Shown here: piece after piece, positions 1 through 11,213 of the stretch
How positions within the stretch are numbered: position 1 is the first letter of the stretch
Layout: each line of letters starts with the position of its first letter
NCBI GenBank assembly: GCA_026745465.1
Contig: JACYXH010000407.1
Span: forward strand, 18,501-82,500
Direction: 5' to 3'
DNA length: 64,000 bases
Source: Lota lota
Lineage: Eukaryota > Chordata > Actinopteri > Gadiformes > Lotidae
Made by a program: the position numbers and the translations under genes
Notes under the pieces: generated by a model
What the model was told of the DNA's origin: nothing
Seen by the model: the letters and a program-made list of their open reading frames with translations, nothing else
Databases searched by the model: none

Positions 1-196
1 GGGTGTTGTGATTGGTCAGTGCATGTAGGAGGAATCCACACATATGTGGAATATAACATGAAGCCTGATTCCAAACCAACTCAGGTTTTGTTGTTACTTG
101 TTACAAGTGATAATAAAGTCTTTAACTTTCAAACTTCTGCTTTCTCGATCTCTCTTAGTTTGTTGAAGTGTTGTGTTTTATCCATGACAATAGACC

Positions 197-331
197 CACT
201 ATAACCCTACATATCTGGATCAAACCATTTAACCTGATACCCTCACTATAACCCTATATATCTGGATCAAATCATGTAACCTGACACCCCCACAATAACC
301 CTACATATCTGGAACAAACCATTGAACCTGA
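197..331. repeat. Tandem repeat, about 47 bp x 3
   Basis: The phrase ataaccctacatatctgga recurs at about 201, 248 and 295 with small differences, inside an NLR intron. Confidence 0.8.
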
Positions 332-417
332 GTCTTTTTCTACCTTTTACAAATAACAGTATTTTCCGTTTTCAAAATAAAAGTTTCTTAATACCTTGTT
401 TGCAAAATGTATCTTAC

Positions 418-640
418 CGCCCCACAGTGTGTCGGCCAGTTCCTCCTGGTTCATCTCCATCAGGCAGAGCTTTGTGATGTCTACCACTCCCTCTATGGCG
501 CGCCTCCTCTGCTCCTCATTCTTATCATCCTCCTCCTCCTCCCTCTGACTCTCTGAGCATTGTGGGTAATCTGGGAAGAGAACCCTCCAGAGCTTCTTCA
601 GCTCCTTGTCTAGAAAAGCATGTGCGTCCTCCTCAGCCCT
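418..640 (-). CDS. NLR pre-FISNA linker exon
   Basis: This is the last NLR exon inside the window, 223 nt. It starts after a pyrimidine-rich acceptor (gttctgttccag) and ends before gtaagat. It begins RAEEDAHAFLDKELKKL, has an acidic middle (REEEEDDKNEEQRRR) and ends MNQEELADTLWG. In teleost NLRs the same segment follows the short VQQHQTELIK exon and leads into the FISNA domain. It is open throughout and keeps the reading phase of its upstream neighbour. Confidence 0.8.
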
Positions 641-1264
641 CTGGAACAGAACAAACATCAAGGAGAACTTTACTCTGAACTAACTGAGGACATCAGAAGC
701 ATCTGTCCTAGATTCACGTCCCGCTGGTCTAAAGAGGGAAGCCTGGAGACTATTAGCACCACAAGAGATGCTTTTTAATGTTCATGTAGAGCTAAAGTCA
801 AATGTCTTGTTGGACATTTACACACCTTGATCAGCTCTGTTTGATGCTGCTGTACAGACTGAGCACTGGTAACCTTTGACCTCTCCAGGTGTTGTCTGTG
901 GAGAGAGAACACACAGACACACACACACAATTATATTAATCTTCTACACATCAGTACCAGTAGAGTCTGATAACAACCAACTGGTCTGTGTCCATCATCA
1001 ATGTAGGAGCCAAACATAATTTTTATCTTCTGTTATACAGCACACTGTTTATTTACTGCACATCAGTTCATATTCACATATATTAACTTTGCATTTAGTT
1101 GACTGAATGATTCCTTGTTTCGGGGCTCCCTCTAGAGGTGGAGAAGGAGATGACAGTGTGTGCTACCTGAGACCACAGGTGAAACAGCTACAAGCCAGGT
1201 AGTCAATGAGCACAAGTGTGAATAAATACATCAACTGAATCTACATGGACTTTGCTTATTTTCA

Positions 1265-1308
<44 letters not shown>

Positions 1309-4300
1309 AATAAAGGAAGCAGTAGCAAAAGAACAAAGGAAAATGTTATATTAGTTTTGAGCTACTCCAGTCTGTTTGAAACTCCTACCTCTCCTCTCTG
1401 GAGGGGCGTCCATCTTTAAATACAGGAGGATGATTCATAGACCAGTCACTCTTCATGGAGACACAGCTGGGTCCAGGGGAGTCTGCTCTCTCCTGCTGCT
1501 CTGGGCTTCAACACAACACACACACAGCTTCTACTCAAACTGCAATTATTTGTATCTAAGTAAGATTAAATATCTGAAATCAAGGCAATATATGCTTGTT
1601 TTATGCTGACAATATATTTCTTCTTACAAGGCAGTGTTTATGTTGGAGCATTTTACTTGCTTCAAGCTTTTTTGTCATTTATCTTGATAAGATATTATAA
1701 CTTGTTACTGAGATGTTATTACTGGCTCTGAGTAACCTAATGCTTAAAACTCTAATTACCAGAATTAAAAAGCTGTTTGATCAACACTGACAAGTACAAA
1801 ACCGCTTCAATGTCCAACTGTCATGAATATCTGGATGAGTTTGCCCTATGTAGATTACAGGGTACTTTTCTCATCTATAAAGAAGATAAATCTCCATTAC
1901 TAGCAAAATCATACATTGACGTTACTGGCATTGCAGTGTTTACCTACCTGTGGGCTAGAACAATAAATGTACTGCACATAATGAATGAGTGTACAATTGA
2001 TCAATGTCAATATTGGCAATATTTAAAATGTATGACAAGCATGCTGTTCCTGCTACGTTGTCAAAAAACTGCAGACAAGCTCAGAAGAATAATAAAACTG
2101 AAGAATAACAGATTAAAGAGAAATCAATTGTGAAAAGTGTGTTTTTGCTTTATTCTCTTGGAAAGAGCCTTTAATCTCCTTGAACTGATTTACCTTTAAG
2201 TAGCTTCAAACTCTGGGGAACACGACTGCCAAATAACAGTAGTTCAAACAAGTTGAGCAAAAATGGCTCAAACAAGGGGGGCAAAACATTGAACATTAAA
2301 AAGATGGCAAAACATTAACTTGAACCAAGAGTTGAAGAGGTTCAAAAGTGCACCCAGCCGCATAAATAGATCATTTACAGAGAAGAATCCTTAAAGTTGT
2401 CCTCTGTGTCCACATCCCCTGTAGCCTTCACAGTCTTTGTAAAGACATTTGCACTGAATGCTGAATGCATTGGGGGTTTGAACATTGTGCAAAGTTTTGA
2501 TAAAATTTCACAGCAGGACAATGCACTATTTAAGAGAAAACCTGTATCGGATTCAGGATCACGTATGAAAGTGGCCCAGATCAGAATAGGAAAGATCAGA
2601 TTCCATGTGACTTGTGGTGTTCACAGCGTTCTGAAAAAAAAAATCTGATCTGAGCCACATACGAGCAAAACAGCTTTTGCTCACAGTGCAACGAGGCCTT
2701 TAAAAGCCTCGTCCCCCACCCACTGAAGAAGCCCCCTCCATGCCTCCACTCCAGTCTGTTATAAACTCCTACCTCTCCTCTCTGGAAGGGCGTCCATCTT
2801 TAAATTTAGGAGGTTGATTCATAGACCAGTCACTCTTCATGGAGACACAGCTGGGTCCAGGGGAGTCTGCTCTCTCCTGCTGCTCTGGGCTTCAACACAA
2901 CACACACACACACACAGCTTTTACTCACACTGCAATTGTTATGCTGACAAGATCATTCTTCTTTCAAGGCAGTTTTTAGGTAAGAGCATTTCACTTGTTT
3001 CAAGCTTTTTGTCTTTAATTATCTTGATAAGATATTATAACTTGGTGCTGAGATGTTATTACTGGCACTGAGTAACCTAATGCTTGAAACTCTAATTACC
3101 AGAATTAAAAAGCCGTTTGATCAACACTGACCAGTACAAAACTGCTTAGTCAAATTCAGAAAGTCTTCTTTCAAGCATCTTATCCTTCCATCTCTTATAT
3201 GAAGAACAGAACACAACCTTCCAAACTGGTCCGCATGCGCAGAAGAAGAATAACTAAATAATTCACAAGCAGCATGCAGGTTAGTAAACGTCAGTGTTTA
3301 TGGTTTGATTGATAAGTTGATGTGCAGCAGTGTTTACATGGTGAGGACATTTTCATGTGGAGGTTCTTTGTATCAACTGATCATTCTGACCTTTTCATTT
3401 CTAAAGTGGCTCAATTGGTCAAAACAATGGTGCGATTGCAGGTAACGGATGGTGAGAAAAGGAACAAATAAAAGTATTAATCGCCATCCAACATTATTTT
3501 TAACTACTATTTTCACTGCCCTACACTGACTCCCTCCATCTCAGCTGTCTTCCATGTTTGTATTTACCGAGTGAGTACAGACAGCGCAGAATTATACAGA
3601 ATGTTGATCTAGAGTGACGTCAAAGAAGCAGGAATTCCGATAAGACTGATCACTCTGAGGTGCATTGGAAAAGATCAGACCTGTATTGGATTCAGGATCA
3701 TGAAAGTGGCCCAGATCAGAATAGGAAAGATCAGATTCCATGTGATTTGTGCTGTTCACAGTGTTCTGAAAATAATCTGATCCGAGCCACATACGAGCAA
3801 AACAACTTTTCCTTGCAGTGGGACGAGACCTTTAAAAGCCACGTCCCCCACCTGCTGAAGAAGCCCCCTCCATGCCTCCACTACAGTCTGTTTGAAACTC
3901 CTACCTCTCCTCTCTGGAGGGGCGTCCATCTTTAAAGTAAGGAGGAATATCCATAGACCAGTCACTCTTCATGGAGAAACAGCTGGGTCCAGGGGAGTCT
4001 GCTCTCTCCTGCTGGACTCTTCTAGAAAAACAAAAAAGGATTTATGGACGTTTGATAGATGCTGGATCTTTTAACCACTGATAAATCCTTACCTTTTCTC
4101 AATAGACTGATTTCCATCTTTAAACCTAACAGGTCTATCCATAGAGTGGTCACTCTTCATGGAGACACAGCTGGGTCCAGGGGAGTCGGCTCTCTCCTGC
4201 TGCTCTGGGCTTCAACCCAACACACACACAGAGCTTTTACTCAGACTAATGATGGAGTCATGATATATCACTGCTGAGCTCTGAGATGGACAACAGTCAC

Positions 4301-4408
4301 AGACAGTGAGAGATCCTCTTCTTACCTCTTAGCTTTGCTCTGGCGGCCATGTTCCCCAGACAGAGTGGTTTTAGAGGTAGGACCCCCCTCCTCTCTCTCC
4401 TCATTCAT
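418..4408 (-). CDS. Fish NLR (NLRC3/NLRP12-like) receptor, N-terminal exons; 3' part off the left edge
   Basis: Seven minus-strand coding exons join in phase: 4408-4326 (start ATG, MNEEREEGGPTSKTTLSGEH), four repeat exons 4209-4093, 4021-3905, 2889-2773 and 1505-1389 (each 117 nt, 39 codons), then 895-826 and 640-418. All have AG acceptors and GT donors. The repeat exons carry the fish NLR signature QQERADSPGPSC, SMKSD, FKDG. The 70-nt exon contains VQQHQTELIK. The last exon reads LKKLWRVLFPDYPQCSES and later MNQEELADTL, which in fish NLRs precedes the FISNA-NACHT exon, expected left of position 1. These receptors are thought to act as cytosolic sensors and inflammasome or signalling regulators. 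No stop or frameshift is seen in the visible part. The start was chosen because it opens the conserved leader. Family assignment is secure; which paralogue it is cannot be told. Confidence 0.85.
826..895 (-). CDS. NLR short linker exon (VQQHQTELIK)
   Basis: A 70-nt exon flanked by ctctccacag and gtgtgt. It begins with one base that completes the Arg codon of the repeat exon and ends on a codon boundary, so both neighbours join in frame. It encodes QHLERSKVTSAQS followed by VQQHQTELIK, a segment found between the repeat exons and the pre-FISNA exon in fish NLRs. It is too short to stand out as an ORF. Confidence 0.75.
1266..1305. repeat. (CA)n microsatellite in NLR intron
   Basis: A 40-bp CA tract between NLR exons. 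The matching place in the plus-strand copy is the longer GT tract at 23890-23958. Confidence 0.9.
1389..1505 (-). CDS. NLR N-terminal repeat exon 4
   Basis: 117-nt exon, acceptor ttgaag, donor gtagga. It encodes PEQQERADSPGPSC, then SMKSDWSMNHPPVFKDGRPS and REER. The length is a multiple of three with the same phase at both ends, so exons of this type can be gained or lost without changing the frame. Confidence 0.8.
1506..2772. other. NLR intron with duplicated blocks
   Basis: No gene seen. The block at about 1610-1800 is repeated at about 2940-3135, and the block at about 2540-2760 is repeated at about 3660-3890, reflecting tandem duplication of exon-plus-intron units. The predicted peptide at 1777-2133 has no recognisable family. 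Confidence 0.6.
2773..2889 (-). CDS. NLR N-terminal repeat exon 3
   Basis: 117-nt exon with the same splice sites and phase as its neighbours, encoding PEQQERADSPGPSC and SMKSDWSMNQPPKFKDG. Its flanks are near copies of those around the exon at 1389-1505 (downstream side of transcription) and 3905-4021, which shows that exons plus introns were duplicated in tandem. Confidence 0.8.
2890..3904. other. NLR intron, no gene seen
   Basis: Contains the second copies of the duplicated intron blocks described for 1506-2772. Between about 3150 and 3650 I see nothing recognisable. Confidence 0.5.
3905..4021 (-). CDS. NLR N-terminal repeat exon 2
   Basis: 117-nt exon whose acceptor is a different type (gtttttctag). 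It begins RVQQERADSPGPSC and continues SMKSDWSMDIPPYFKDG. The alternative 5' junction matches that of the plus-strand exon at 23689-23802, so two subtypes of repeat exon exist here. Confidence 0.78.
4093..4209 (-). CDS. NLR N-terminal repeat exon 1
   Basis: 117-nt exon encoding PEQQERADSPGPSC and SMKSDHSMDRPVRFKDG, ending NQSIEKR before gtaagg. It is the first repeat exon after the leader. Its closest relative in the window is the plus-strand exon at 22457-22576, which also has the FKDG/LKDG-NQ ending rather than GRPSREE. Confidence 0.8.
4326..4408 (-). CDS. NLR leader exon with start codon
   Basis: 83-nt coding part of exon 1: MNEEREEGG, PTSKTTLSGEHGRQSKAKR, then gtaagaag. Fish NLR genes commonly open with this kind of short hydrophilic leader. 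The matching plus-strand exon lies at 22262-22344. About 200 bp upstream is shared between the two copies, which probably includes the promoter. Confidence 0.78.
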
Positions 4409-4649
4409 AGTAGACTGGAGACCTGGACACAAACACAACTCTTTTATCACTTCATTTGCCTTTTGAACTTCAGCTGTTTATTAAGAGAGTAGATCATTGT
4501 AACTACATCACACTAAACCGTTATAGACGTCATAGACCATCAATATGAACCCCACAACATAACCACACTGACCTCACTACAGTACTGATGTGTACTGCAG
4601 ATTAGAAGATTAATCACCTTGGAGACTGTTACTGTGCTCATGAACAATG

Positions 4650-4945
4650 GACTCTAGCGGCCTGCTGTCTGTCTGTTTGCTGTCTGTCTGTCTGCGGTCT
4701 GTCTGCCTGCTGCCCATCTGCATGCTGCCCGTTTGTCTGCTGCCCGTCTGTCTACTGACTGTCTACCTGTCTGCTGCCCGTCTGCCTGTCTGTCTGCCTG
4801 CTGTCTGCCTGCCTGCTGTCTGTCTGCCTTTCTGCCTACTGTCTATCTGCTGTCTGCCTGCTGTATGCCTACTGTCTGTCTGCCTGCTGTCTGTCTGCTG
4901 TCTGTCTGCCTGCTGTCTGTCTTTCTGCCTGCCTGCTGTCTGTTA
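4650..4945. repeat. CTGT/CTGC-rich tetranucleotide minisatellite
   Basis: About 300 bp of degenerate tgtctgtctgcctgctg units. Similar tracts lie at 21784-22020 (opposite strand) and 33914-34268. The 4500-4650 flank is shared, inverted, with about 22020-22180. Confidence 0.9.
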
Positions 4946-4969
4946 TGGGAGAAATTTACTATAACATTT

Positions 4970-5240
4970 AAAGGACAAATATAATCATTATCTTGCCTAT
5001 ATGCTCATTGAATCAAATAAGTGTGGAGAAAAGGGACTCGGTAAGTAAAGTGTTCCTAAAAAAAGGAAATCAGGGAACAGGGATTAAAATGGATTTAGAG
5101 AAAGATTGAGCTTCACGGCTGCTCACTGCGTAAGACTGAATTTCAAATGAGGAGGTAGACTTTAACGTCTCAGAGAGGAAGCGATGTTTTCGTCATCTGG
5201 CATCGCGTGTTTTCAGGGAAGGTGATGGTTTTGAAAACTT
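4970..5240 (+). repeat. Dispersed repeat fragment (family with copies at 7.6, 8.6, 19.9 and 59.2 kb)
   Basis: The stretch from aaagtgttcctaaa through the block ending with the tt-cagacac motif matches the segments at about 7570-7830, 8660-8930 and 59190-59360, and in reverse at about 19880-19990. Each copy tends to end at a CA tract. Confidence 0.7.
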
Positions 5241-5251
5241 CAGACACGCAT

Positions 5252-5353
<102 letters not shown>

Positions 5354-5808
5354 TAAGCGACATAAGAATCACAAGAATCCTGCAATGGGATTTAAAAATA
5401 CAATGTCTAGGAGCTATTTCCTTAGTGTGAAAGTTTAATATATTACTCTGACTTTGTTGTTCCCTTTGTAGACACTAGGGGCACTACACCTAATCAGACC
5501 AGGCAGACACCATAGAGAGGACAGCTGTTAGTGTCAGGTGATGCACCTGGAAGGGCCTACGGTTGTTCACCAGAGCAAGAGAGAGACGACAGGATGAACC
5601 ACTCTGTGTGTGGTTTGCTTTTGACTGATCTACCAGAACGTGAGTCCTGCCTGGACATTGGACTTCATATCGCCTGAGAACAGCCCTGTTTAACCAGTGC
5701 ATCAGGGAACGTTTTTCAGTTTGATTCATTTTGAAGAAACGTAAAAGTATAAAATAGACACTACACTCTGACTGTACACCAGTTCACAGTTTTACTGCTG
5801 TGTCGTTG

Positions 5809-6170
<362 letters not shown>

Positions 6171-6357
6171 TACCAGTGTCCTGGTGTGGAAGGAGCCCAG
6201 TAAAGCCACCTGGGTGGCATGTGGCAGGGTCACCTGCTACCGTCTGATTTTGTGCAGAAATAGTATTTTGAGAACATATTAATGCTGTGTAATGTTATGG
6301 ATCATAACATAACAATTGCTGCATGTTATTGCTGCAAGATCAAAAAGAAGATACAGG

Positions 6358-6722
6358 TACTGCATGTTATATAGGCCCTACAATAAGATACACTGCATGT
6401 TATATAGGCTTTACAATAAGATACACTGCATGTTATATAGGCTTTACAATAAGATACACTGCATGTTATATAGGCCCTACAATAAGATACACTGCATGTT
6501 ATATAGGCCCTACAATAAGATACAGGCCCTGCATGTTATATAGGCCCTACAATAAGATACACTGCATGTTATATAGGCCCTACAATAAGATACACTGCAT
6601 GTTATAAAGGCCCTACAATAAGATACAGGCACTGCATGTTGTATAGGCCCTACAATAAGATACAGGCACTGCATGTTATATAGGCTCTACAATAAGATAC
6701 AGGCACTGCATGTCATATAGGC
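6358..6722. repeat. Minisatellite, 34-38 bp unit, about ten copies
   Basis: Units contain tgcatgttatataggcccta followed by caataagataca. Later units carry an extra ggca and run at about 36-38 bp. Sequence between units varies little and there are no unique spacers, so it is not CRISPR-like. Confidence 0.95.
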
Positions 6723-7125
6723 CACACCCTCGTTGGTGATTAGACTATCATGTTCTACCATTAGGATGAGAAAAACAGTCAAGGGGCCTTCAGTGAATCA
6801 AAACCCTTAAACCAACAGAGGAGGAAATACAGCCAACCACTACAAGTAACGTGAAAGTATCCAAAACGTATCATATCACGTTCAAATAGTATATGACACT
6901 TCTAATATTAAAAAATACATATAGAAATATGTTGAGTAGATCTCTGATAGATAAACAGAAGACATTTGACCTCAGCTCTAAATGAACATCATAAACAACT
7001 TCTAAATCTAAATATCCAATAAATAGAGATAAATGAGAAGTCCTGGTCTATATTCAGTCCATGAGGACACAGGTTCTCAGACGGAGGTCAAATAGTGTTC
7101 CCTCCTTACCAAGTGACCTCCTCTC
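6723..7125. other. No recognisable feature
   Basis: AT-rich sequence between the minisatellite and the G tract. I see no gene or known repeat. Confidence 0.4.
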
Positions 7126-7160
7126 GGGGGGGGTGGGGGGGGGGGGGGGGGGGGGGGGGG
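7126..7160. repeat. Poly-G tract
   Basis: About 35 G with one T. Exact length is likely to be unreliable in any assembly. Confidence 0.85.
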
Positions 7161-7183
7161 AGTTGGCAGCGCTGATCACAAGT

Positions 7184-8120
7184 CGTCTACGCTACGTACA
7201 CATATTTAACTTGTGGTTTAAATATAAGGACATTCAAAGGACTTCTGCCACGTCCTTCTTTTCATTTTGAGTGGCATCAAGACAAATGAATCACTTGAAT
7301 ATTGAACGCAATGTCTCAGAAAAGCACAACATATTAAACATTAAACTAACGTTGTATTTCTCTATAGTAAAATGAGTCAGTAAAATGTAATTGATATGCG
7401 TTACACGGACACATTTCCCAAGATTAAATCATTTAATATACCAATAACCTACAGACAATATAAACTGTAGTAAACTGTAGGCTTACCTTATCTATTCCGT
7501 GATTAAAATGTGTTCCCAGACAGTATAAAGTTATAAAAGTATAAATGCAAGGGAAGAAACAGAGGTTAAAGTGTTCCTAAAACAAGTAAATCAGGTAAAA
7601 GTGATTAAACGACGATCTAGAGAAAGCTTGAGTTAAGGGCTTCTCATTGAGAAAGACAGAAGTTCAAATGAGGAAGCAGACTTGAACAATGAGGAACATA
7701 CAGGACTGTGAAGCATTGGGATGTCCAGACAGCCAATCACAGCCTCAGATAACTCACAGAAATAGCGGTCTCTCAGCCGCATCACAATTTATCTGGGGAA
7801 TTCAAGGTTTCAGACACACCCGCATGCACCCCCACCCACTCACCCACACACACACACACACACTCACAAACAGACACACAGACACACACACTGCGACGAC
7901 CATATCAAGAAACACATCAAACGGCACAGAAGGCACCCATTTTAGTGGAGGGATTTAAGGAGATGGACAGAACAGGGATAGTGCAGGAGAGAATGGTACA
8001 AGGGCTGATAACAATACTGTGTAAGAAGGGAAGTAAGTTTGATTTAGGGAATTATAGGCCAATCAGTTTATTGAATGTAGATTATAAGATTCGGACCAAG
8101 GTTTTACCCAATTGAATGAA
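7184..8120 (+). repeat. Composite dispersed repeat, tandem copy 1
   Basis: About 0.9 kb that recurs at 8272-9190. It runs from the block near acatatttaacttgtgg through atcaggtaaaagtg, a CA-rich stretch and a Tx1/L1-type reverse-transcriptase fragment. Parts recur inverted at about 19850-20380 and 20800-21045. Confidence 0.75.
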
Positions 8121-8145
8121 GAGAGTGATAGGAGAGATCGTGATC
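7950..8145 (+). mobile_element. Tx1/L1-type LINE reverse-transcriptase fragment
   Basis: Reading frame gives GIVQERMVQGLITILCKKGS followed by KFDLGNYRPISLLNVDYKI, the start of the reverse-transcriptase palm of L1/Tx1-like LINEs, with stops soon after. It sits inside the composite repeat copy. The related fragment at 9030-9185 has RVRLLN in place of PISLLN. Confidence 0.8.
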
Positions 8146-8271
8146 TAATCTATTTTTGTCTTGTCCCTATTTTTACTGTAGAATAAGTGGGTGGTGTTGA
8201 GGTGGTACTGGTGGGGTCTTCAGCACCAAATCTTAATCTCACCTAGGGCACCAACATGGCTAGACTACGAG

Positions 8272-9190
8272 AATGGCGCTACGCACAAATATTTAACTTG
8301 TGATTTAAATATAAGGACATTCAAAGGATTTATGTCACGTCCTTTTCATTTTGAGTAGCATCAAGACACATGACTCACTTGAATATTGAACGCAATGTTG
8401 AAGTTACCACATGGCTCAGAAAAGCACAATATATTGAAACAATAAACTAACATTGTATTTCTCTAACGTAAAATATGTCTGTAAAATGTAATTGATAAGC
8501 GTTACACGGAACCGTTTCCCAAGATTAAATCATTTAATATACTAATAACCTAAAGACAAAATAAACTGTAGTAAACTGTAGGCTTACCTTGTCTATTCCG
8601 TGATTAAAATGTGTTCCCATACAGTATAAAGTTATAAAAGTATAAATGCAAGGGAAGAAACAGAGGTTAAAGTGTTCCTAAAACAAGTAAATCAGGGAAA
8701 AGTGATTAAACGACGATCTAGAGAAAGCTTGAGTTAAGGGCTCCTCATTGAGAAAGACAGAAGGGCAAATGAGGAAGCAGACTTGAACAATAAGGAAGAT
8801 ACAGGTCTATGACGCATTGGAAAGTCTAGACAGCCAACCACAGCCTCAGATAACTCACAGGAATCACCCTCTCTCAGCCAACTTGCGTAACGTCTTTTCT
8901 GGGAAATCAAAGGTTTCAGACACGTGCATTCATGCACATGCATTCTCCCCCCCCCCCCCCCCCCCCCCCACACACACACACAGTGGTGACCATATCAAGA
9001 AACACATCAAACAGCACAAAAGGCATCCATTTTAGTGGAGGGATTTAGGGAGATGGAGAGAACAGGGATAGTGCAGGAGAGAACGGTACAAGGGCTGATA
9101 ACAATACTGTGTAAGAAGGGAAGTAAGTTTGATTTAGGGAATTATAGGCGAGTTAGATTATTGAACGTAGATTATAAGATTCTGACCGAG
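8272..9190 (+). repeat. Composite dispersed repeat, tandem copy 2
   Basis: Direct repeat of 7184-8120 in the same order, including the LINE fragment at its right end. A poly-C tract (8947-8969) stands where copy 1 has cccacccactcaccc. Confidence 0.75.
9030..9185 (+). mobile_element. Tx1/L1-type LINE fragment, second copy
   Basis: Reads TGIVQERTVQGLITILCKKG and NVDYKILTE before running into a GA tract (9188-9227). It was copied together with the surrounding repeat. Confidence 0.75.
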
Positions 9191-9272
9191 AGAGAGAGAG
9201 AGCGAGAGAGAGAGAGAGAGAGAGAGAATAACTGACAGACACGGAGGAACCCCACCCACCTACAAACCAATT

Positions 9273-9278
<6 letters not shown>

Positions 9279-9317
<39 letters not shown>
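9279..9317. repeat. (CA)n microsatellite
   Basis: About 39 bp of pure CA repeat. Confidence 0.9.
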
Positions 9318-9320
<3 letters not shown>

Positions 9321-9996
9321 CAACAGCTACCAACTCCGTTAAATCGTTTAAATTAAATACATTAGATTCAGGGATTTATTTTTCAACTTTTATAGAATGT
9401 TTAAGATACTTAACATCTAATCCAGTTTTAAATATACTTTTTCTTTGATCGCCATTAGGCCAGAGTGAGTTACTTCTACTTTAACCAGTTCAACTGTATG
9501 GGCTCTAAAATGTTATACTTTCACATAGAATGAATATTTCAATTTAAAATGACAGTTAAACCACCACAATCCCTGATTTCCATCACACATTATCAGCACT
9601 TTATATTCCACATACAAGTCAATGCAATTGTGCTGCCTCAAGACACTCAGGCATTGTGGAGCTGTGATGTCTACTATTGCATCCTTGCATTGACGTTTTA
9701 AAGTTTGAATTCAGTGTCAAGCTCCCATGTTAAATGTACAGCAACGCCTGACTTCCATCTGAAAGGCTACAAGAGATGCTATCTGGCCGACGGGGTTTCA
9801 CGGCAGGTCAGACTGGGGTGTTGGCCTACAAACTGCTTTATTTAAATGTGGGCTACATGCGCGCAGCACTTTTATACTTTAATAGGCTTATATTGCTTCT
9901 GTAAATAAAGATACAGTCACGTTTTTTACTTTATGATAGGCTAAAAACAACCAACATAAATATGACATTTGAATTAGTAGGCACATTTCTACTTAC

Positions 9997-10122
9997 ATCA
10001 GGTCCAGATGAGATGCTCCGTTTTACTTTGAAAACTCTTTGTAACCTGTGAAGCAGAGGAAGAGATGACCAAGTAGTCACAACACAGATGACCAGAAAAG
10101 TGCACACAGGTTGTAGTTTCAT
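9997..10122 (-). CDS. Possible first coding exon of an unidentified membrane or secreted protein
   Basis: The ORF begins MKLQPVCTFLVICVVTTWSS, a good signal peptide or single membrane anchor, continues LLHRLQRVFKVKRSISSGPD, and stops being open shortly after a perfect gtaagt donor at 9996-9991. An in-frame upstream Met (MASVQRKRTARW) would start it at 10215. The 126-nt coding length ends on a codon boundary. The upstream sequence to about 10330 is fairly GC-rich and could be a promoter. No downstream exon was recognised at lower coordinates, so this could be an orphan exon or chance. A type II Golgi enzyme would fit the layout, but nothing in the sequence names it. Confidence 0.35.
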
Positions 10123-10429
10123 GAACACAACAACATCATGGCGTCTGGGAGCGATCACACTGCCAAATGGTGGTGGACCCCAACGTGCTGTCCGCTTCCT
10201 CTGAACTGAAGCCAACCAGACGCAACCAATTAACCAATCAAGAAAAGCACGCAGCGCGCTAGCTGCGGCAGGTGAGCTATTTAGTCCAACTCAACAGGGT
10301 CGGCGCCCTCTGGTTGCCTTGGTAACAGCGAGGGAGTCAATGTCAGCGCTGTGTTTGATCTTCAATGACGTCACTAAATTAAATGAAAGGAATAAGTGGG
10401 ATTGGACCGATTTCGATGAATCCTTCATG

Positions 10430-10830
10430 GTGGAGAAGTGAAGGTTGAGATCAATAAATAAATCAATGTGGCATTATGAAATAAATGTTGCATTTCCTAA
10501 ATAAATGTGGCATTGAAGTAATAAATGTGGTATGATAAAATAAATATGGCATTACATAAATAAATGTGCCATTATGAAGAAAATAAATGTGGCATTATGA
10601 ACTAAATGTGACATTAAATAAATAAATGTGGCATTATGAAGTAACTAAATGTGGCATTATGAAATCAATATGGCATTAAATAAATCAATGTGGCATTAAA
10701 TAAAGGGGCATTATGAAATAAATGTGGCATTTAATAAATAAACGTGGTATAATTTAAAAAAGTCCCCTGAAATAAATAAATGTGGCATTAAATAAATAAA
10801 TGTAGTATTTTGAAATAAGTCCCCTGACAC
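10430..10830. repeat. AT-rich degenerate tandem repeat (aaataaatgtggcatta)
   Basis: About twenty imperfect units of 15-25 bp built around ataaatgtggcatta. It ends next to the dispersed repeat that starts near 10860. Confidence 0.9.
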
Positions 10831-10859
10831 TATATAAAAAATACGGAATATATAGAGTA

Positions 10860-11161
10860 TGTCTGTTTTTAAAATGCATCTGTACTGTTGAGAACTCTTC
10901 TATTAAACCTTCATTCACCTTTATAACTAGGCTTATTTAGTTATAGGAACCAACGAATGATAAAGAATGAAGCTCCAGCCCCGATCCAATATTCAACAAA
11001 AGAAGAAGAAGTGAGAACAGATCTGTTTATTGCCGCTACGCTCGCTGCAGGAACGCGCCCCGGCGTGCACGCGCACAGTGCACACACGAGCAGCAGAGAT
11101 ATGAGAGCAGCAGACAGCGGATTCAGTCAGAGTAGCAAGTAGAGGAAGTAGCGCTCCGTGT

Positions 11162-11213
<52 letters not shown>

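Noticed and set aside
6358-6722. CRISPR-like regular spacing
   Set aside because: Head-to-tail units without unique spacers in a eukaryotic genome; a minisatellite.
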